This document shows, in pieces, positions 40,201-50,942 of a DNA stretch of 64,000 nucleotides. The DNA is taken from positions 1-64,000 of the forward strand of contig NW_026516230.1 of the NCBI RefSeq assembly GCF_025602895.1. Reading direction: 5' to 3'. This DNA comes from Polychytrium aggregatum. Lineage: Eukaryota; Chytridiomycota; Chytridiomycetes; Polychytriales. Within the stretch, counting starts at the first letter, position 1. Every line of letters begins with the position of its first letter. A program made the position numbers and the translations under genes. The notes beneath the pieces are model-generated. The model saw nothing but the letters and a program-made list of their open reading frames with translations, was not told the DNA's origin and searched no databases.

Positions 40201-41123
40201 CCTCCTTGTTTTGGACAAGTCTGTTCGACCATCTCGGCACCAAGCTGAACATGTCAACCTCGCACCACCAACAAACGGATGGACAGTCCGAGCGGACGAT
40301 CCGCACCCTCGAGCAATACCTGAGGACATACGCCTCGACCAGCCAAGACGACTGGGACATACAGCTGAGTCATGCAGAGTTTGCATACAACACCGCCAAG
40401 TCGAGCACAACTGGCTTGAGCCCCTTTGAGGCGCTCTACGGATTCCAGCCTGATGTTCCCACCTCCTTGACACTGACCGAGTCCACGGCTGGATTGCCTC
40501 CCAAACCAAGTGCCTTTGTCAAAGATCATCAAGTCCGACACAAGATGATCGCCGACGCGCTCACGGATGCGCAACAAGTGATGGCGAAGTACTACGACCG
40601 CCGACACCAGGATGTCTCCTTTGAAGTTGGAGACCTTGTCTACCTGGACGCCGACAACATCAAGGTCCCCGAAGCCCAGTCAAAGAAGTTGTTGCCCAAG
40701 TACCGAGGACCGTTCAAGATAGCGGCCCGACCCAGTCCCCTCAACTACCTGTTGGACTTGCCACCTGGAAGCAAGCTCCATCCTGTCTTCCATGTGTCCA
40801 AGCTGCGTCGCCACACGACCCGCAGTCCAGCACAGTTCCCCGACGCCGACGAAGGTGTCCCGGACGACGCACCACTGGAAGACGACCTCGGACAATACTA
40901 TACTCAAGAATATGAAGTCGAAAGGATCGTGAGGCACAAGAAAGTGGCTGATGGGTCACTTCGGTTTTATGTCAAGTGGGTTGGTTACCCACACTCGGGC
41001 AACACATGGCAAACACTGGAGGACTTGTCCCATGCACCCGAGGAGCTGAGTAAATACGGTAAACACCTCGAGGAGCCCCAAATAAAGAGCACACGCAGGG
41101 CTCCTCGCAGGAAGCCTTCTTAA
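37191..41123 (+). CDS. pol: B2 Pol polyprotein: PR, RT, RNase H, IN, chromodomain (1310 aa)
   Basis: Only uninterrupted family B pol here. Protease DSGA 186-189. RT palm Asp D460 ([12 protein letters not shown]) and YLDD 522-525. RNase H D671 (HTDASD), E710, D735. Integrase HHCC finger H867, H874, C904, C907; core D937, D998, E1034 with 35 residues between the last two. YRGPFKI module and C-terminal chromodomain ~1235-1290. It lies in the -1 frame of gag and lacks an initiating ATG, so it depends on the frameshift at 37206-37212. The long N-terminal extension before the protease (~180 residues, Lys- and Glu-rich near 60-90) is not recognised. B2 itself lacks a 5' LTR and so probably a promoter. 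Confidence 0.96.
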   Translation: MPHEVGKRPTLLGGSGALVGDQRRGLLNAVHASPEEVHLAPSPEGETNQVLCVVREVHGGASRLPLHEREEKTKIENQNKKENQEPLRDRTACALTPVKSCVSDASDMCPQAVDVVCNGVLTPQAPAMAEPYPKCPSGRDEANQDQVSPVPPSQVMVQEAVQEDHEESLLYLPATVQGHTVRMMVDSGASCNFVSRRLLQELNIHATKKKSPMSVALADDRVQQCTHQVVLRVALHPKYHPVLLFQVIDTKFDAILGMSWLARAEPTPVVDWKGRTVRVGPDIVLQGMASPNMPPLLSAMQFKRLIKKDTSFLCVVREVDDTDQAGPGPPPVVTKLLDEYKDVFPDQLPQCLPPQRTVDHRIDIEPGSSPPSRPTYQLSLTEMDELKRQLDDLLAHGFIRPSQSPYGAPVLFVKKKEGDLRMCVDYRALNKQTIKNTYPLPRIDELMDRLSGAKVFSKIDLRSGYHQIRIHEDDVHKTAFRTRYGLYEFLVLPFGLTNAPATFMQLMNDVFRQELDNSVIVYLDDILVYSKDEATHEGHVARVLAKLREHKLYAKLSKCEFFKNQVPFLGHVVSGRGIEVDPAKVKSVVEWPPLACVSDVQSFLGLVNYYRRFIPDLARTAGPLTDLLRKECPFVWDHPQRQAFETLKHALTNAPVLAVFDPNTDVSVHTDASDFAVGAVLMQEGRPVAFESRKLSQHEINYPVHEKEQLAIIYALQKFRVYLHGTAKPFKIVTDHQSLRYLDTKKNLSRRQARWMEFLAEYNYEVVYQKGKLNVVPDALSRRPDYQLASLYESTVSVDNTMLDVVRDNIANDKQFGELFRKVSKLPKDDESSEYTVRDGLLLLKKDSRVCVPDIPSLKTKLLQEVHDSPLAGHFGVEKTYDRLAKVAYWPGMKRTVEKYIESCHTCKMVKSRTTREQGLLQPLPVPDRPWTSMSMDLITHLPTTKLDHDAIAVFVDRFSKMAHFVPCQTTCSAPDLALLFFKHVFKHHGLPKSIVSDRDPRFTSLFWTSLFDHLGTKLNMSTSHHQQTDGQSERTIRTLEQYLRTYASTSQDDWDIQLSHAEFAYNTAKSSTTGLSPFEALYGFQPDVPTSLTLTESTAGLPPKPSAFVKDHQVRHKMIADALTDAQQVMAKYYDRRHQDVSFEVGDLVYLDADNIKVPEAQSKKLLPKYRGPFKIAARPSPLNYLLDLPPGSKLHPVFHVSKLRRHTTRSPAQFPDADEGVPDDAPLEDDLGQYYTQEYEVERIVRHKKVADGSLRFYVKWVGYPHSGNTWQTLEDLSHAPEELSKYGKHLEEPQIKSTRRAPRRKPS
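37206..37249 (+). promoter_or_regulatory. -1 programmed ribosomal frameshift element of B2
   Basis: G GGA AAC (37206-37212) in the gag frame, 7-nt spacer, then an 8-bp stem CCTACTAG (37220-37227) with CTAGTAGG (37242-37249). A 2-nt bulge leads to an inner 4-bp stem GGCT/AGCC closing a CTGG loop. The gag stop TAG is the last triplet of the 5' arm. Conserved in B1 (50884-50927). Confidence 0.83.
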
Positions 41124-41132
41124 GTGTGGGAG

Positions 41133-41441
41133 TGTAGGAGATGGTATCTCCGACGCTGTGCTGCGCGTACTGCGCGTACTGCGCGGCGCAGTGGGTCGTG
41201 ACCTGTGCTGCGCTTTGCGTTTTCACGCACCGCAGGCAGGCCACCGCAGGGTATACCTGCGGGTTGCCCCCGTTCCCCCCGTTTGTCTGGAGTTCGGTTT
41301 TATCGTGAATAAACGTAAGTGCTCCCCGAGCTCACCCGTCCGCTAGAGTAGCCTAGCACCGCCCTGTTCTGCCCCGTCCTGTCTTGTCTTGTACCCCCTC
41401 CCTCCCCGTCTTGCCCCAACGTCCCAGTAGTGGACGTTACA
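41133..41441 (+). repeat. LTR of family B (b4), 3' LTR of B2
   Basis: 309 bp. Inverted repeats lie at both termini: GGAGAT/ATCTCC (41137-41151) and AACGTCC/GGACGTT (41418-41438). It also holds a direct repeat TGCGCGTAC x2 (41162-41179) and an AATAAA signal near the middle. It begins 9 nt after the pol stop, the gap GTGTGGGAG being the polypurine tract. Confidence 0.95.
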
Positions 41442-44093
41442 AAACCGAAGTGACCCATCAGCCACTTTCTTGTGCCTCACGATCCTTTCGACTTCATATT
41501 CTTGAGTATAGTATTGTCCGAGGTCGTCTTCCAGTGGTGCGTCGTCCGGGACACCTTCGTCGGCGTCGGGGAACTGTGCTGGACTGCGGGTCGTGTGGCG
41601 ACGCAGCTTGGACACATGGAAGACAGGATGGAGCTTGCTTCCAGGTGGCAAGTCCAACAGGTAGTTGAGGGGACTGGGTCGGGCCGCTATCTTGAACGGT
41701 CCTCGGTACTTGGGCAACAACTTCTTTGACTGGGCTTCGGGGACCTTGATGTTGTCGGCGTCCAGGTAGACAAGGTCTCCAACTTCAAAGGAGACATCCT
41801 GGTGTCGGCGGTCGTAGTACTTCGCCATCACTTGTTGCGCATCCGTGAGCGCGTCGGCGATCATCTTGTGTCGGACTTGATGATCTTTGACAAAGGCACT
41901 TGGTTTGGGAGGCAATCCAGCCGTGGACTCGGTCAGTGTCAAGGAGGTGGGAACATCAGGCTGGAATCCGTAGAGCGCCTCAAAGGGGCTCAAGCCAGTT
42001 GTGCTCGACTTGGCGGTGTTGTATGCAAACTCTGCATGACTCAGCTGTATGTCCCAGTCGTCTTGGCTGGTCGAGGCGTATGTCCTCAGGTATTGCTCGA
42101 GGGTGCGGATCGTCCGCTCGGACTGTCCATCCGTTTGTTGGTGGTGCGAGGTTGACATGTTCAGCTTGGTGCCGAGATGGTCGAACAGACTTGTCCAAAA
42201 CAAGGAGGTGAATCGGGGGTCTCGATCACTGACGATGGACTTTGGGAGGCCGTGGTGCTTGAACACATGCTTGAAGAACAGCAGTGCAAGGTCAGGCGCG
42301 GAGCATGTCGTCTGGCACGGCACAAAGTGTGCCATCTTGCTGAACCTGTCGACAAAGACAGCGATTGCATCGTGGTCCAACTTGGTCGTCGGTAGATGCG
42401 TGATGAGATCCATGGACATGCTGGTCCAGGGGCGGTCGGGAACAGGCAGGGGTTGCAGCAATCCTTGCTCTCGGGTCGTGCGTGACTTGACCATCTTGCA
42501 GGTATGGCAGGACTCGATGTACTTCTCGACGGTGCGCTTCATTCCAGGCCAGTATGCGACTTTGGCCAGTCGGTCGTATGTCTTCTCGACTCCAAAGTGT
42601 CCAGCGAGGGGCGAGTCGTGGACCTCTTGGAGCAACTTGGTCTTCAACGACGGAATGTCCGGCACACAGACACGGCTGTCCTTCTTCAGGAGGAGCAGGC
42701 CATCACGCACTGTGTACTCGGATGATTCGTCGTCCTTGGGGAGCTTAGACACCTTTCGGAACAGTTCTCCGAACTGTTTGTCGTTGGCGATGTTGTCTCG
42801 GACAACATCCAGCATCGTGTTGTCGACACTGACAGTCGACTCGTACAGTGACGCCAATTGGTAGTCGGGGCGTCGGGACAGTGCGTCAGGCACCACATTG
42901 AGTTTGCCTTTCTGGTATACAACCTCGTAGTTGTACTCGGCGAGGAACTCCATCCATCGCGCTTGGCGTCGGCTCAGGTTCTTCTTGGTGTCGAGGTAAC
43001 GCAGTGACTGGTGGTCCGTCACAATCTTGAAGGGCTTGGCGGTACCGTGGAGGTACACTCGGAACTTCTGCAGCGCGTAGATGATCGCAAGCTGCTCCTT
43101 CTCGTGCACGGGATAGTTGATCTCGTGTTGGGACAGTTTGCGCGACTCGAAGGCAACGGGCCTTCCCTCCTGCATCAAAACAGCTCCCACCGCAAAGTCG
43201 GAGGCGTCGGTGTGCACGGAGACATCCGTGTTCGGGTCGAACACAGCGAGGACAGGAGCGTTCGTCAAGGCGTGCTTGAGGGTCTCGAACGCTTGGCGTT
43301 GTGGGTGGTCCCACACGAAGGGGCACTCTTTGCGGAGTAGGTCTGTGAGTGGACCGGCAGTGCGCGCCAGATCGGGGATGAATCGGCGGTAGTAGTTGAC
43401 GAGACCGAGAAACGACTGCACGTCAGAGACGCATGCGAGCGGCGGCCACTCGACCACAGACTTGACCTTGGCGGGGTCGACTTCGATTCCTCTTCCTGAG
43501 ACAACGTGTCCCAGGAACGGGACTTGATTCTTGAAGAACTCACACTTGGACAGTTTGGCATACAACTTGTGCTCGCGTAGCTTGGCCAGCACGCGGGCGA
43601 CATGACCTTCATGGGTCGCTTCATCCTTGCTGTACACAAGGATATCATCCAGGTACACGATGACAGAGTTGTCGAGCTCTTGGCGGAACACATCGTTCAT
43701 CAGCTGCATGAACGTGGCAGGTGCGTTCGTCAATCCGAACGGCAGCACTAGGAACTCGTACAGTCCGTAGCGAGTCCTGAAGGCGGTCTTGTGGACATCA
43801 TCCTCGTGGATGCGGATCTGATGGTAGCCTGAGCGGAGGTCTATCTTGCTAAAGACCTTTGCTCCACTCAGACGATCCATCAACTCGTCGATCCTGGGCA
43901 ACGGGTAGGTGTTCTTGATGGTCTGTTTGTTTAGTGCGCGATAGTCGACGCACATCCTGAGATCACCTTCTTTCTTCTTGACAAAGAGCACTGGTGCACC
44001 ATACGGTGACTGGCTCGGGCGGATGAACCCATGGGCGAGGAGGTCATCCAACTGGCGCTTGAGTTCGTCCATCTCCGTCAGCGACAGTTGGTA
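41442..44093 (-). pseudogene. pol: B1 pol, C-terminal piece (residues ~376-1259)
   Basis: RT through most of the chromodomain, open and matching B2 pol. It ends at F1259 in the chromodomain, where B2's LTR begins; read-through adds LTR-encoded residues to a stop at 41343. It lost the aromatic core of the chromodomain (YVKWVGY) to the junction. Confidence 0.93.
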
Positions 44094-44559
44094 TGTCAGA
44101 TCACGGGATCAAGAGGAGATCAAAAGAAAAAGATAGAGAAGGGTTTTATTGATCTTAGCGAGGCTAGGATCTAGAGTCAAGTGTGTCTGGGGTCGAAGGT
44201 GATGACCAGAAACATGAGCGGGTGAAGGCGGGCTATTTATCTGTCTGGCGGTCCCGGAGGCGAAGCCTGCCGCAGCGGGGGCGAAGCAGCGGAGGCGGCG
44301 GGACAGCAGCCAGGCAGCAACGGCTAACCGGAGAAACATGTGAAAGTCTGACAAATGCTCGGTGGCTGACAAATGCGGGTGACACAGCGTCTGACTAATG
44401 CATGGTCGATGACAAATGCAGGGAAAACAGAGCGGCGTGTGCAACATGAGAGCAAGGAAAAAGGAAAGGCGTCACAGGACAAAGGAAAAGGAAAGTGTGC
44501 GACGCAAACAGTGACACAAGTGCGACGGTGCAGCTAGGCGGGCAGAGCGATCTGTGACA
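44094..44559 (-). repeat. LTR of family A (a10), 3' LTR of A6
   Basis: 466-bp young LTR with TGGTA at its outer edge and the polypurine tract complement at its inner edge. Confidence 0.96.
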
Positions 44560-44593
44560 TCCCCCCCAGAAAAATTGTGCTCAAGTCAAACCA

Positions 44594-47500
44594 TCAATTT
44601 TTCGATCCCGAGTTGCGTTGCACTTGTGCTTGGCAAAGGTCGATCAGTGTGTCCATTTCCGGAAGGTTGCGGTTGCGGCTGAGGAAGTCGTGGATATCTG
44701 CGAGTCCTCCATCCAAGAGTTCGGCCAGTGGTGCCCACGAGTCGTAAGATGGGTCGTATCCCTGCCAGCGGAGCAAGAACTCGTGTCGATATCCAGGAAG
44801 TCGACGTCGTCGGTTGATCCTGTGTCCAATGATCGCTTCGAACACTGATTCGTCGTTGTGGTTGGGTCCGGGTTCATCAAACACAAGTTGGTCGGTCGAT
44901 GGTGTGTTGTAGGGGACGAGGGCGGAAGCGGGGAGTTCGGTTGTAAATCGGAGGGTCCTCGGGAGTCGAAGTCGATATCCAGTCGTTCCGATCTTCTCGA
45001 TGATCTTGAAGGGTCCCAAGTACGGCATCCGCATCTTGGAGGGTGTGACGTCGTCCGTGCTGAAGTGATACGCGGTCGTGTCGATCAGGACTTGGTCGCC
45101 AATGTCGTAGCTGATATCGCGTCGATGTCGGTTGGCGTAGTACAGGGCCCGGTCCTGGGCCTTGCCGATGTTGTCCGAGACCAAGTCCAGAGTCGCTTGC
45201 ATCTCCTCGATCGACTGTGCTGCAGGGTTGGACTCGGCGATGATGTCGGTGTTGGCAGGAGTGCGAGGATGCTGACCGTGCATCAGGAAGAAGGGCGAAT
45301 GTCCAGTCGAAGCTGAGCTGTGTGAGTTGAGCGCGAACTGGATGTATGGCACTTGATCGATCCAGCGGGAGCCGAGGGCCAGAGTCGAACAGCGGATGGC
45401 CTCGGCGACGGTTGCCACAAAGCGTTCGACTTGTCCGGCGGCCTCGTGGTGGTGGGCAAAGGCGATCCGGAGTTCGGTCTTGAGCAGAGTGTTAAGTCCT
45501 GTCCAGAAGGCCGACCGGAAGCGTGTGTCGTGATCCGAGATGAAAGTGCCGGCGAGTCCAAAGTGCACAAAGACATCGCGGAAGTACTGGCGGGCGACGT
45601 CTTCGGCCGAGTCGGTCTTGTTGCCAGGAACCAGGACGACGTACTTGGTGAGGGAGTCGACAAAGATCGTGATCGAGTTGAAGGTGCGTCCCGAGAGTGA
45701 GTCCGTGACAGGCGGGAGTCCGAGGATGAAGTCGAGGGCGACAGTGTCCATCTTGCGGGTGGCCACAGGGATCCGGGAGAAGTGACCGTATGCTTGTTGT
45801 CGTCGGATCTTGGCTCGCTGGCAGATGTCGCAGTGCGAGACCCACTCGGCAATGTCCTTGGACATGGCGGGCCAGTAGTAGTGTGTCGAGATGGCCTTGT
45901 AGAGCGTGTTGGTGCCGGGGTGAGCTGCACAGACAGAGTCGTGGTGGTCCTTGATGATCGAGATGCGGAGGTCCTTGCCGGGGATGCAGATGCGGGTCGA
46001 GTCGAAGTAGAGAATCCCGTGTCGAAGTGAGAAGCGGTGCAGCTGTGCCTTCATCCACGGCTTGAGTCCGTCGGTCGAGTTGTCGCGGAGGACCGAGATC
46101 AGTGCTGACAGGATCGGGTCGGAGCTGTACTGAGTGCGGATGGTGTCCAAGAGATCGTCGGGCGAGGGTCCGAGGTTGACAATCGCGTTGATGATCGAGA
46201 CTTGGACGGCCTTGGAGATGGCTGTCGGTGTGCGCGAGAGCACGTCGGCGACCTTGTTCCACGAGCCGGGGATCCACTGGATCTCGAGGTCAAAGTCCAG
46301 CATCGTGTCGATGGCTCGCTGTTGGCGCTTGTTGAGGGTCTTGGAGTCGAGGATGTGCTTGAGCGCCTTCTGGTCGGTGTGGAGGAAGACTTTGCGGCCG
46401 ACGAGGTAGTTCTTGAACTTGTCGAGGTGGCGGGTGATCGACAGCAGCTCGCCGTTGTAGGGCGAGTAGTTGAGTTCGGATCCGTGCAGTTTCTGCGAGT
46501 TGAAAGCGATGGGGCGCACCGTGCCGGATCCGTCCATGTCCTGCCCGATCCATCCACCAATCGATGCGCTTGACTCGGACCAGTCGGTGAAGAGGTGAAT
46601 GTCCTTGTCCGGGTTGACCATGTGCAGCGACTGAGGCGAGAGCAACTTGAGCTGCTCGAAGGCGGCGATGGCGTTGTCGTCCCAGACGACGGACTTGGTC
46701 GAGTTGGCGGAGCGGGTGGTGATCAGAGTCGAGAGTGGACCGGCGAGGGCAGCGTAGCCAGGGACAAAGCTCATGATGGTGTTGGTCAAGCCGAGGAAGC
46801 TGCGGAGTTCGTGTTCGGTCGTTGGTCGCGGGTAGTTCTTGATGGCGTCGATGCGCGAGGGATGCACTTGGATGCGTCCTTCGCCGATGATGAAGCCGAG
46901 ATAGGTGACGGTCGAGTTGAAGAACGAACACTTCTCGGGTCGGATCTTGAAGCCGTGTCGGTGGATCTTGTCGAGGACCAGTTCGATGTGGCGGATGTGC
47001 TGGTCCTCGTCCTCGGATGCGATCAGGATGTCGTCGATGTAGACGAACACAAAGTCGTCGATGAACTCGCGGAAGATGTCGTTCATCGCGGCTTGGAACA
47101 CGGAGGGACTGTTGGCGAGGCCGAAGGGCATCACAAGCCACTCAAAGTGGCCGTACTTGGTCCTGAAGGCCGTCTTGGGGGTGTCGGCGTCGGCAATGCG
47201 GATCTGGTGGAATCCGCGTTGCAAGTCGAGCTTGGAGAAGACACGGCACTTGGACAGGCGGTCGATGATCTCGCGCATGTTGGGCAGCGCGGTGCGGTCC
47301 TTGACGGTGATCTTGTTGAGGGCGCGGAAGTCAAAGACGAGTCGGAACTTGTCGCCCTGCTTGACCCAGAAGATCGGTGCGCCGAAGGGCGAGACGGACT
47401 TGCGGATGTGGCCGATCCGGAGCAATCGGTCGAGTTCGTCTTTGAGACGAGCGAGTTCTTCGGCCGACATTTGGTAGAGCGACGACCAGGTTGGCTTGGC

Positions 47501-48403
47501 AGAGTCGTCGAGTTGGATGTTCATGTCGATGCCGGGTCGGTGAGGCGGGAGTTCCTTGAGTTCGTTGAAGGCATCGCGGTACTTTGCGATGATGGATCGG
47601 TGTTCGGGGGTCAGTGGTTCGAGGACACGGGCAAGTTGGGCAACGGGGTCGTAGGGTTCAACAGCAACTGTATTCAAGTCACTGCTCAGAGTACAAACAT
47701 ACACGGCGCCGGGAGTCGAAGCCAGTGCGTTGATCTGCTGGGTCGACATGTGGTACTGGGATCGGAGTTCGAGGGTCGTGAGTGGCATTCCGGTGTCGGG
47801 TCGCGATGCCGTCCAAGTGTGGTGCTTCCCGTCGATCGAGAACTTGATTCGGTTGGAGGGCCAGTCGATCTCGGGGTTGGTCTGGTCGAGCCAGTTCTTG
47901 CCGAGGATAACGTCCCAGGTGAGTGGCGCGGTGAAGAGGTTGATGCGGGCGTGGTAGTCGTGGATGGTGAGGTCGACGGGATCGGTGACGGAGGACGGGA
48001 AGGACTTGCCGTTGGGCATCGTGACGGCGTTGGCGGTGGTCTTGGTTCGAAGGTCGAGGGTCGAGGCGAGGGTCTCGGAGATGTGCGAGTTGGTCGCACC
48101 AGGGTCGATGAGGACGGTGATCGGGGAGCCGTTGAGGGTGGCGTCGATCACAAGCAGTCCCTTGCCGTGGTTGGCGGCAATGCGGTGGGGTTCGTCGATG
48201 AGAGAGTTGATCAGGTGAGGTCCGGTGGCGAGAGTCAATAGTTCAGCGTCGGGGGTCGGAGTCGGATGGCGGCAACTCGCCGGGTCCTTCAGAGGTCGTA
48301 GTATCCAGGGGTTGCCGCCTCGTCGTTTCCCTGATCTTCGTAGAAGGTGGCCTGGTCGGCGGTCTCGACGATGGCGTTGATGCGGGGCTGGTTCAAGGGA
48401 CAC
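44594..48403 (-). CDS. pol: A6 Pol polyprotein, 1269 aa
   Basis: Intact, same catalytic residues as A5, Q297. By protein comparison identical to A2 and A4 pol. Frameshift element at 48268-48331. Confidence 0.96.
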   Translation of the reverse strand: MSLEPAPHQRHRRDRRPGHLLRRSGKRRGGNPWILRPLKDPASCRHPTPTPDAELLTLATGPHLINSLIDEPHRIAANHGKGLLVIDATLNGSPITVLIDPGATNSHISETLASTLDLRTKTTANAVTMPNGKSFPSSVTDPVDLTIHDYHARINLFTAPLTWDVILGKNWLDQTNPEIDWPSNRIKFSIDGKHHTWTASRPDTGMPLTTLELRSQYHMSTQQINALASTPGAVYVCTLSSDLNTVAVEPYDPVAQLARVLEPLTPEHRSIIAKYRDAFNELKELPPHRPGIDMNIQLDDSAKPTWSSLYQMSAEELARLKDELDRLLRIGHIRKSVSPFGAPIFWVKQGDKFRLVFDFRALNKITVKDRTALPNMREIIDRLSKCRVFSKLDLQRGFHQIRIADADTPKTAFRTKYGHFEWLVMPFGLANSPSVFQAAMNDIFREFIDDFVFVYIDDILIASEDEDQHIRHIELVLDKIHRHGFKIRPEKCSFFNSTVTYLGFIIGEGRIQVHPSRIDAIKNYPRPTTEHELRSFLGLTNTIMSFVPGYAALAGPLSTLITTRSANSTKSVVWDDNAIAAFEQLKLLSPQSLHMVNPDKDIHLFTDWSESSASIGGWIGQDMDGSGTVRPIAFNSQKLHGSELNYSPYNGELLSITRHLDKFKNYLVGRKVFLHTDQKALKHILDSKTLNKRQQRAIDTMLDFDLEIQWIPGSWNKVADVLSRTPTAISKAVQVSIINAIVNLGPSPDDLLDTIRTQYSSDPILSALISVLRDNSTDGLKPWMKAQLHRFSLRHGILYFDSTRICIPGKDLRISIIKDHHDSVCAAHPGTNTLYKAISTHYYWPAMSKDIAEWVSHCDICQRAKIRRQQAYGHFSRIPVATRKMDTVALDFILGLPPVTDSLSGRTFNSITIFVDSLTKYVVLVPGNKTDSAEDVARQYFRDVFVHFGLAGTFISDHDTRFRSAFWTGLNTLLKTELRIAFAHHHEAAGQVERFVATVAEAIRCSTLALGSRWIDQVPYIQFALNSHSSASTGHSPFFLMHGQHPRTPANTDIIAESNPAAQSIEEMQATLDLVSDNIGKAQDRALYYANRHRRDISYDIGDQVLIDTTAYHFSTDDVTPSKMRMPYLGPFKIIEKIGTTGYRLRLPRTLRFTTELPASALVPYNTPSTDQLVFDEPGPNHNDESVFEAIIGHRINRRRRLPGYRHEFLLRWQGYDPSYDSWAPLAELLDGGLADIHDFLSRNRNLPEMDTLIDLCQAQVQRNSGSKN

Positions 48404-49347
48404 TGCGAGGCGATGTGGCCGAACTTGCGGCAGCGGAAGCAGCCTCCGTTACGGCGGAGGTACTCCTTCTCGCGGTCGGTGAGCTTCTTGATCGGGCGCA
48501 TGTCGACGTTGTCGAGGTCCATGGCGTTGGGGTCACGTGCGGGAGGCTGGGTCGGCTGGAAGGCGGGACGAGGAGGACGGACCATTGGGCGGAACTGCGG
48601 CTGACCAGGTGGAGCGCGGAAGAGAGGAGGTCGCTGGAACTGGAGCTCGCGGAAGGGTTGATCGCGGAACTGAGTGCGAGCGGGCTGCTGCATCAGGGGT
48701 TGCGATTGACCCATAATGGACTCGTATCGCTCGGCGAGGGCCATGGCATCTTCGAGGGTGGCTGTGTTGGAGTCAAGCTTCCATTCGACTTCGATGCGCA
48801 CCCTGTGCTTGAGCTTGGTGAGGTAGCGCTGCAGGTTCTGGCGGTTGTTGCTGAAGTGGGGCAGCTCGAGGAGGAGATCGCGGAAGCGAGAGTTGAACTG
48901 CTCGACGGAGCCGGTGTGGCGCAGTGCTTCGAACTCATCCTCGGTGGTGCGCAGCGAGGTGGACGGAAGGAAGGTGTCGCGGACGAGGGACAGGACGGCG
49001 GCCGGGGTCAGGTTGTCGAGTTGCTTGCCCTGGGACCAGAGGCGCCACCAGGTCTTGGCCTTGCCCTTGAGGTTCATGGCGACGGTGGCGACAGCGGTGG
49101 CGTCATCGAGACTGTGGAAGGCAATGTACTCGGTCATTGAGAAGACAAACTCGTCAACGACAGCAGCCTTACGCTCGCCAGTGAAGGCGTCGGGGAGCGG
49201 GATCTTGGGACGCTTGAAACCGGGAGGGACCGTGGGGAGATTCGGCTGGGCAGTCAGGGCGGAGAGGACCAGGGCGCGGTCCTCGAGCGATAGTTGTTCA
49301 AGGGCCTGGAGACAGGCATTGACGGCGGGATCGACCGATGCTACCAT
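48289..49347 (-). CDS. gag: A6 Gag, 352 aa
   Basis: Intact subfamily II gag with CCHC knuckle; the start codon straddles the LTR edge at 49347, and its end overlaps pol by 115 nt. Confidence 0.96.
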   Translation of the reverse strand: MVASVDPAVNACLQALEQLSLEDRALVLSALTAQPNLPTVPPGFKRPKIPLPDAFTGERKAAVVDEFVFSMTEYIAFHSLDDATAVATVAMNLKGKAKTWWRLWSQGKQLDNLTPAAVLSLVRDTFLPSTSLRTTEDEFEALRHTGSVEQFNSRFRDLLLELPHFSNNRQNLQRYLTKLKHRVRIEVEWKLDSNTATLEDAMALAERYESIMGQSQPLMQQPARTQFRDQPFRELQFQRPPLFRAPPGQPQFRPMVRPPRPAFQPTQPPARDPNAMDLDNVDMRPIKKLTDREKEYLRRNGGCFRCRKFGHIASQCPLNQPRINAIVETADQATFYEDQGNDEAATPGYYDL

Positions 49348-49812
49348 GTCAGATCACGGGATCAAGAGGAGATCAAAAGAAAAAGATAGAGAAGGGTTTT
49401 ATTGATCTTAGCGAGGCTAGGATCTAGAGTCAAGTGTGTCTGGGGTCGAAGGTGATGACCAGAAACATGAGCGGGTGAAGGCGGGCTATTTATCTGTCTG
49501 GCGGTCCCGGAGGCGAAGCCTGCCGCAGCGGGGGCGAAGCAGCGGAGGCGGCGGGACAGCAGCCAGGCAGCAACGGCTAACCGGAGAAACATGTGAAAGT
49601 CTGACAAATGCTCGGTGGCTGACAAATGCGGGTGACACAGCGTCTGACTAATGCATGGTCGATGACAAATGCAGGGAAAACAGAGCGGCGTGTGCAACAT
49701 GAGAGCAAGGAAAAAGGAAAGGCGTCACAGGACAAAGGAAAAGGAAAGTGTGCGACGCAAACAGTGACACAAGTGCGACGGTGCAGCTAGGCGGGCAGAG
49801 CGATCTGTGACA
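49347..49812 (-). repeat. LTR of family A (a11), 5' LTR of A6
   Basis: 466-bp young LTR; the outer flank TGGTA (49813-49817) completes the duplication, after which B1 pol resumes in frame. Confidence 0.96.
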
Positions 49813-50942
49813 TGGTACGTCGGTCTTGACGGAGGCGACGAGCCTGGTTCGATGTCGATGCGATGATCGACGGTGCGTTGGGGTGGCAGGCATTGTGGCA
49901 ACTGGTCGGGGAATACGTCCTTGTACTCGTCGAGCAGCTTGGTCACCACAGGCGGGGGACCGGGACCGGCTTGGTCGGTGTCGTCGACCTCACGCACGAC
50001 ACAGAGGAACGACGTGTCCTTCTTGATCAGCCTCTTGAATTGCATGGCTGAGAGGAGAGGTGGCATGTTGGGTGAGGCCATGCCCTGCAGGACAATGTCA
50101 GGGCCAACACGGACAGTGCGGCCTTTCCAGTCGACGACTGGAGTCGGCTCGGCACGAGCAAGCCAGCTCATGCCGAGGATGGCATCGAACTTGGTGTCGA
50201 TCACTTGGAACAACAGGACAGGATGGTACTTGGGATGGAGGGCCACTCGCAGGACCACTTGGTGTGTGCACTGCTGCACACGATCGTCTGCAAGCGCCAC
50301 ACTCATCGGCGACTTCTTCTTGGTTGCATGTATGTTGAGCTCCTGGAGCAAGCGTCTGCTGACAAAGTTGCAGCTTGCTCCAGAGTCCACCATCATTCGG
50401 ACGGTGTGACCTTGGACGGTGGCAGGGAGGTACAGCAGGGACTCTTCATGGTCCTCCTGCACAGCCTCCTGCACCATGACTTGACTTGGGGGAACGGGCG
50501 ACACTTGGTCTTGGTTGGCTTCATCACGGCCACTCGGACATTTTGGATAGGGTTCGGCCATTGCGGGGGCCTGCGGCGTCAGCACGCCATTGCACACGAC
50601 GTCCACGGCTTGCGGACACATGTCGGAAGCATCCGACACACACGACTTGACAGGGGTGAGGGCACAGGCGGTCCTGTCCCTCAAGGGTTCTTGATTTTCT
50701 TTTTTGTTTTGGTTTTCAATTTTGGTTTTCTCTTCACGTTCGTGGAGAGGCAGGCGGCTTGCGCCACCATGCACCTCTCGCACGACGCACAACACTTGGT
50801 TTGTTTCTCCTTCGGGGGAGGGGGCGAGGTGAACTTCCTCTGGAGACGCGTGGACTGCATTGAGCAATCCACGGCGTTGGTCTCCTACTAGGGCTCCAGA
50901 GCCACCTAGTAGGGTCGGCCGTTTCCCGACTTCATGGGGCAC
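49813..50942 (-). pseudogene. pol: B1 pol, N-terminal piece (residues 1-~375: leader and protease)
   Basis: Matches B2 pol to the start of the RT region ([14 protein letters not shown]), including protease DSGA. It then runs into LTR a11 and terminates at 49725. Frameshift element conserved: heptamer 50921-50927, stem arms 50906-50913 and 50884-50891. Confidence 0.93.

Larger units (their letters stand above)
36890..41441 (+). mobile_element. B2: family B element lacking its left end, pol intact
   Basis: Plus-strand element with gag residues 163-273, complete pol and the 3' LTR b4. The 5' LTR and gag N-terminus are missing to the left of the B3 insertion. The right edge abuts B1 pol (minus) after codon F1259 with flank AAACC, so B2 was inserted in B1 in opposite orientation. 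Its 5' duplication partner is lost. Confidence 0.9.
44094..49812 (-). mobile_element. A6: complete family A element inserted in B1 pol
   Basis: 5719 bp, LTRs a10 and a11, intact gag and pol, duplication TGGTA at 44089-44093 and 49813-49817. Subfamily II (MVASVD, Q297). Candidate autonomous copy. Confidence 0.97.

Noticed and set aside
41162-41190. TGCGCGTAC repeats as a CRISPR or satellite array
   Set aside because: Only two tandem 9-mers per LTR and no spacers; part of the LTR sequence.
41384-42864. Plus-strand open frames across B1 (for example 42049-42864)
   Set aside because: All are antisense shadows of B1 pol, also seen antisense to B0, B2 and B3 pol.
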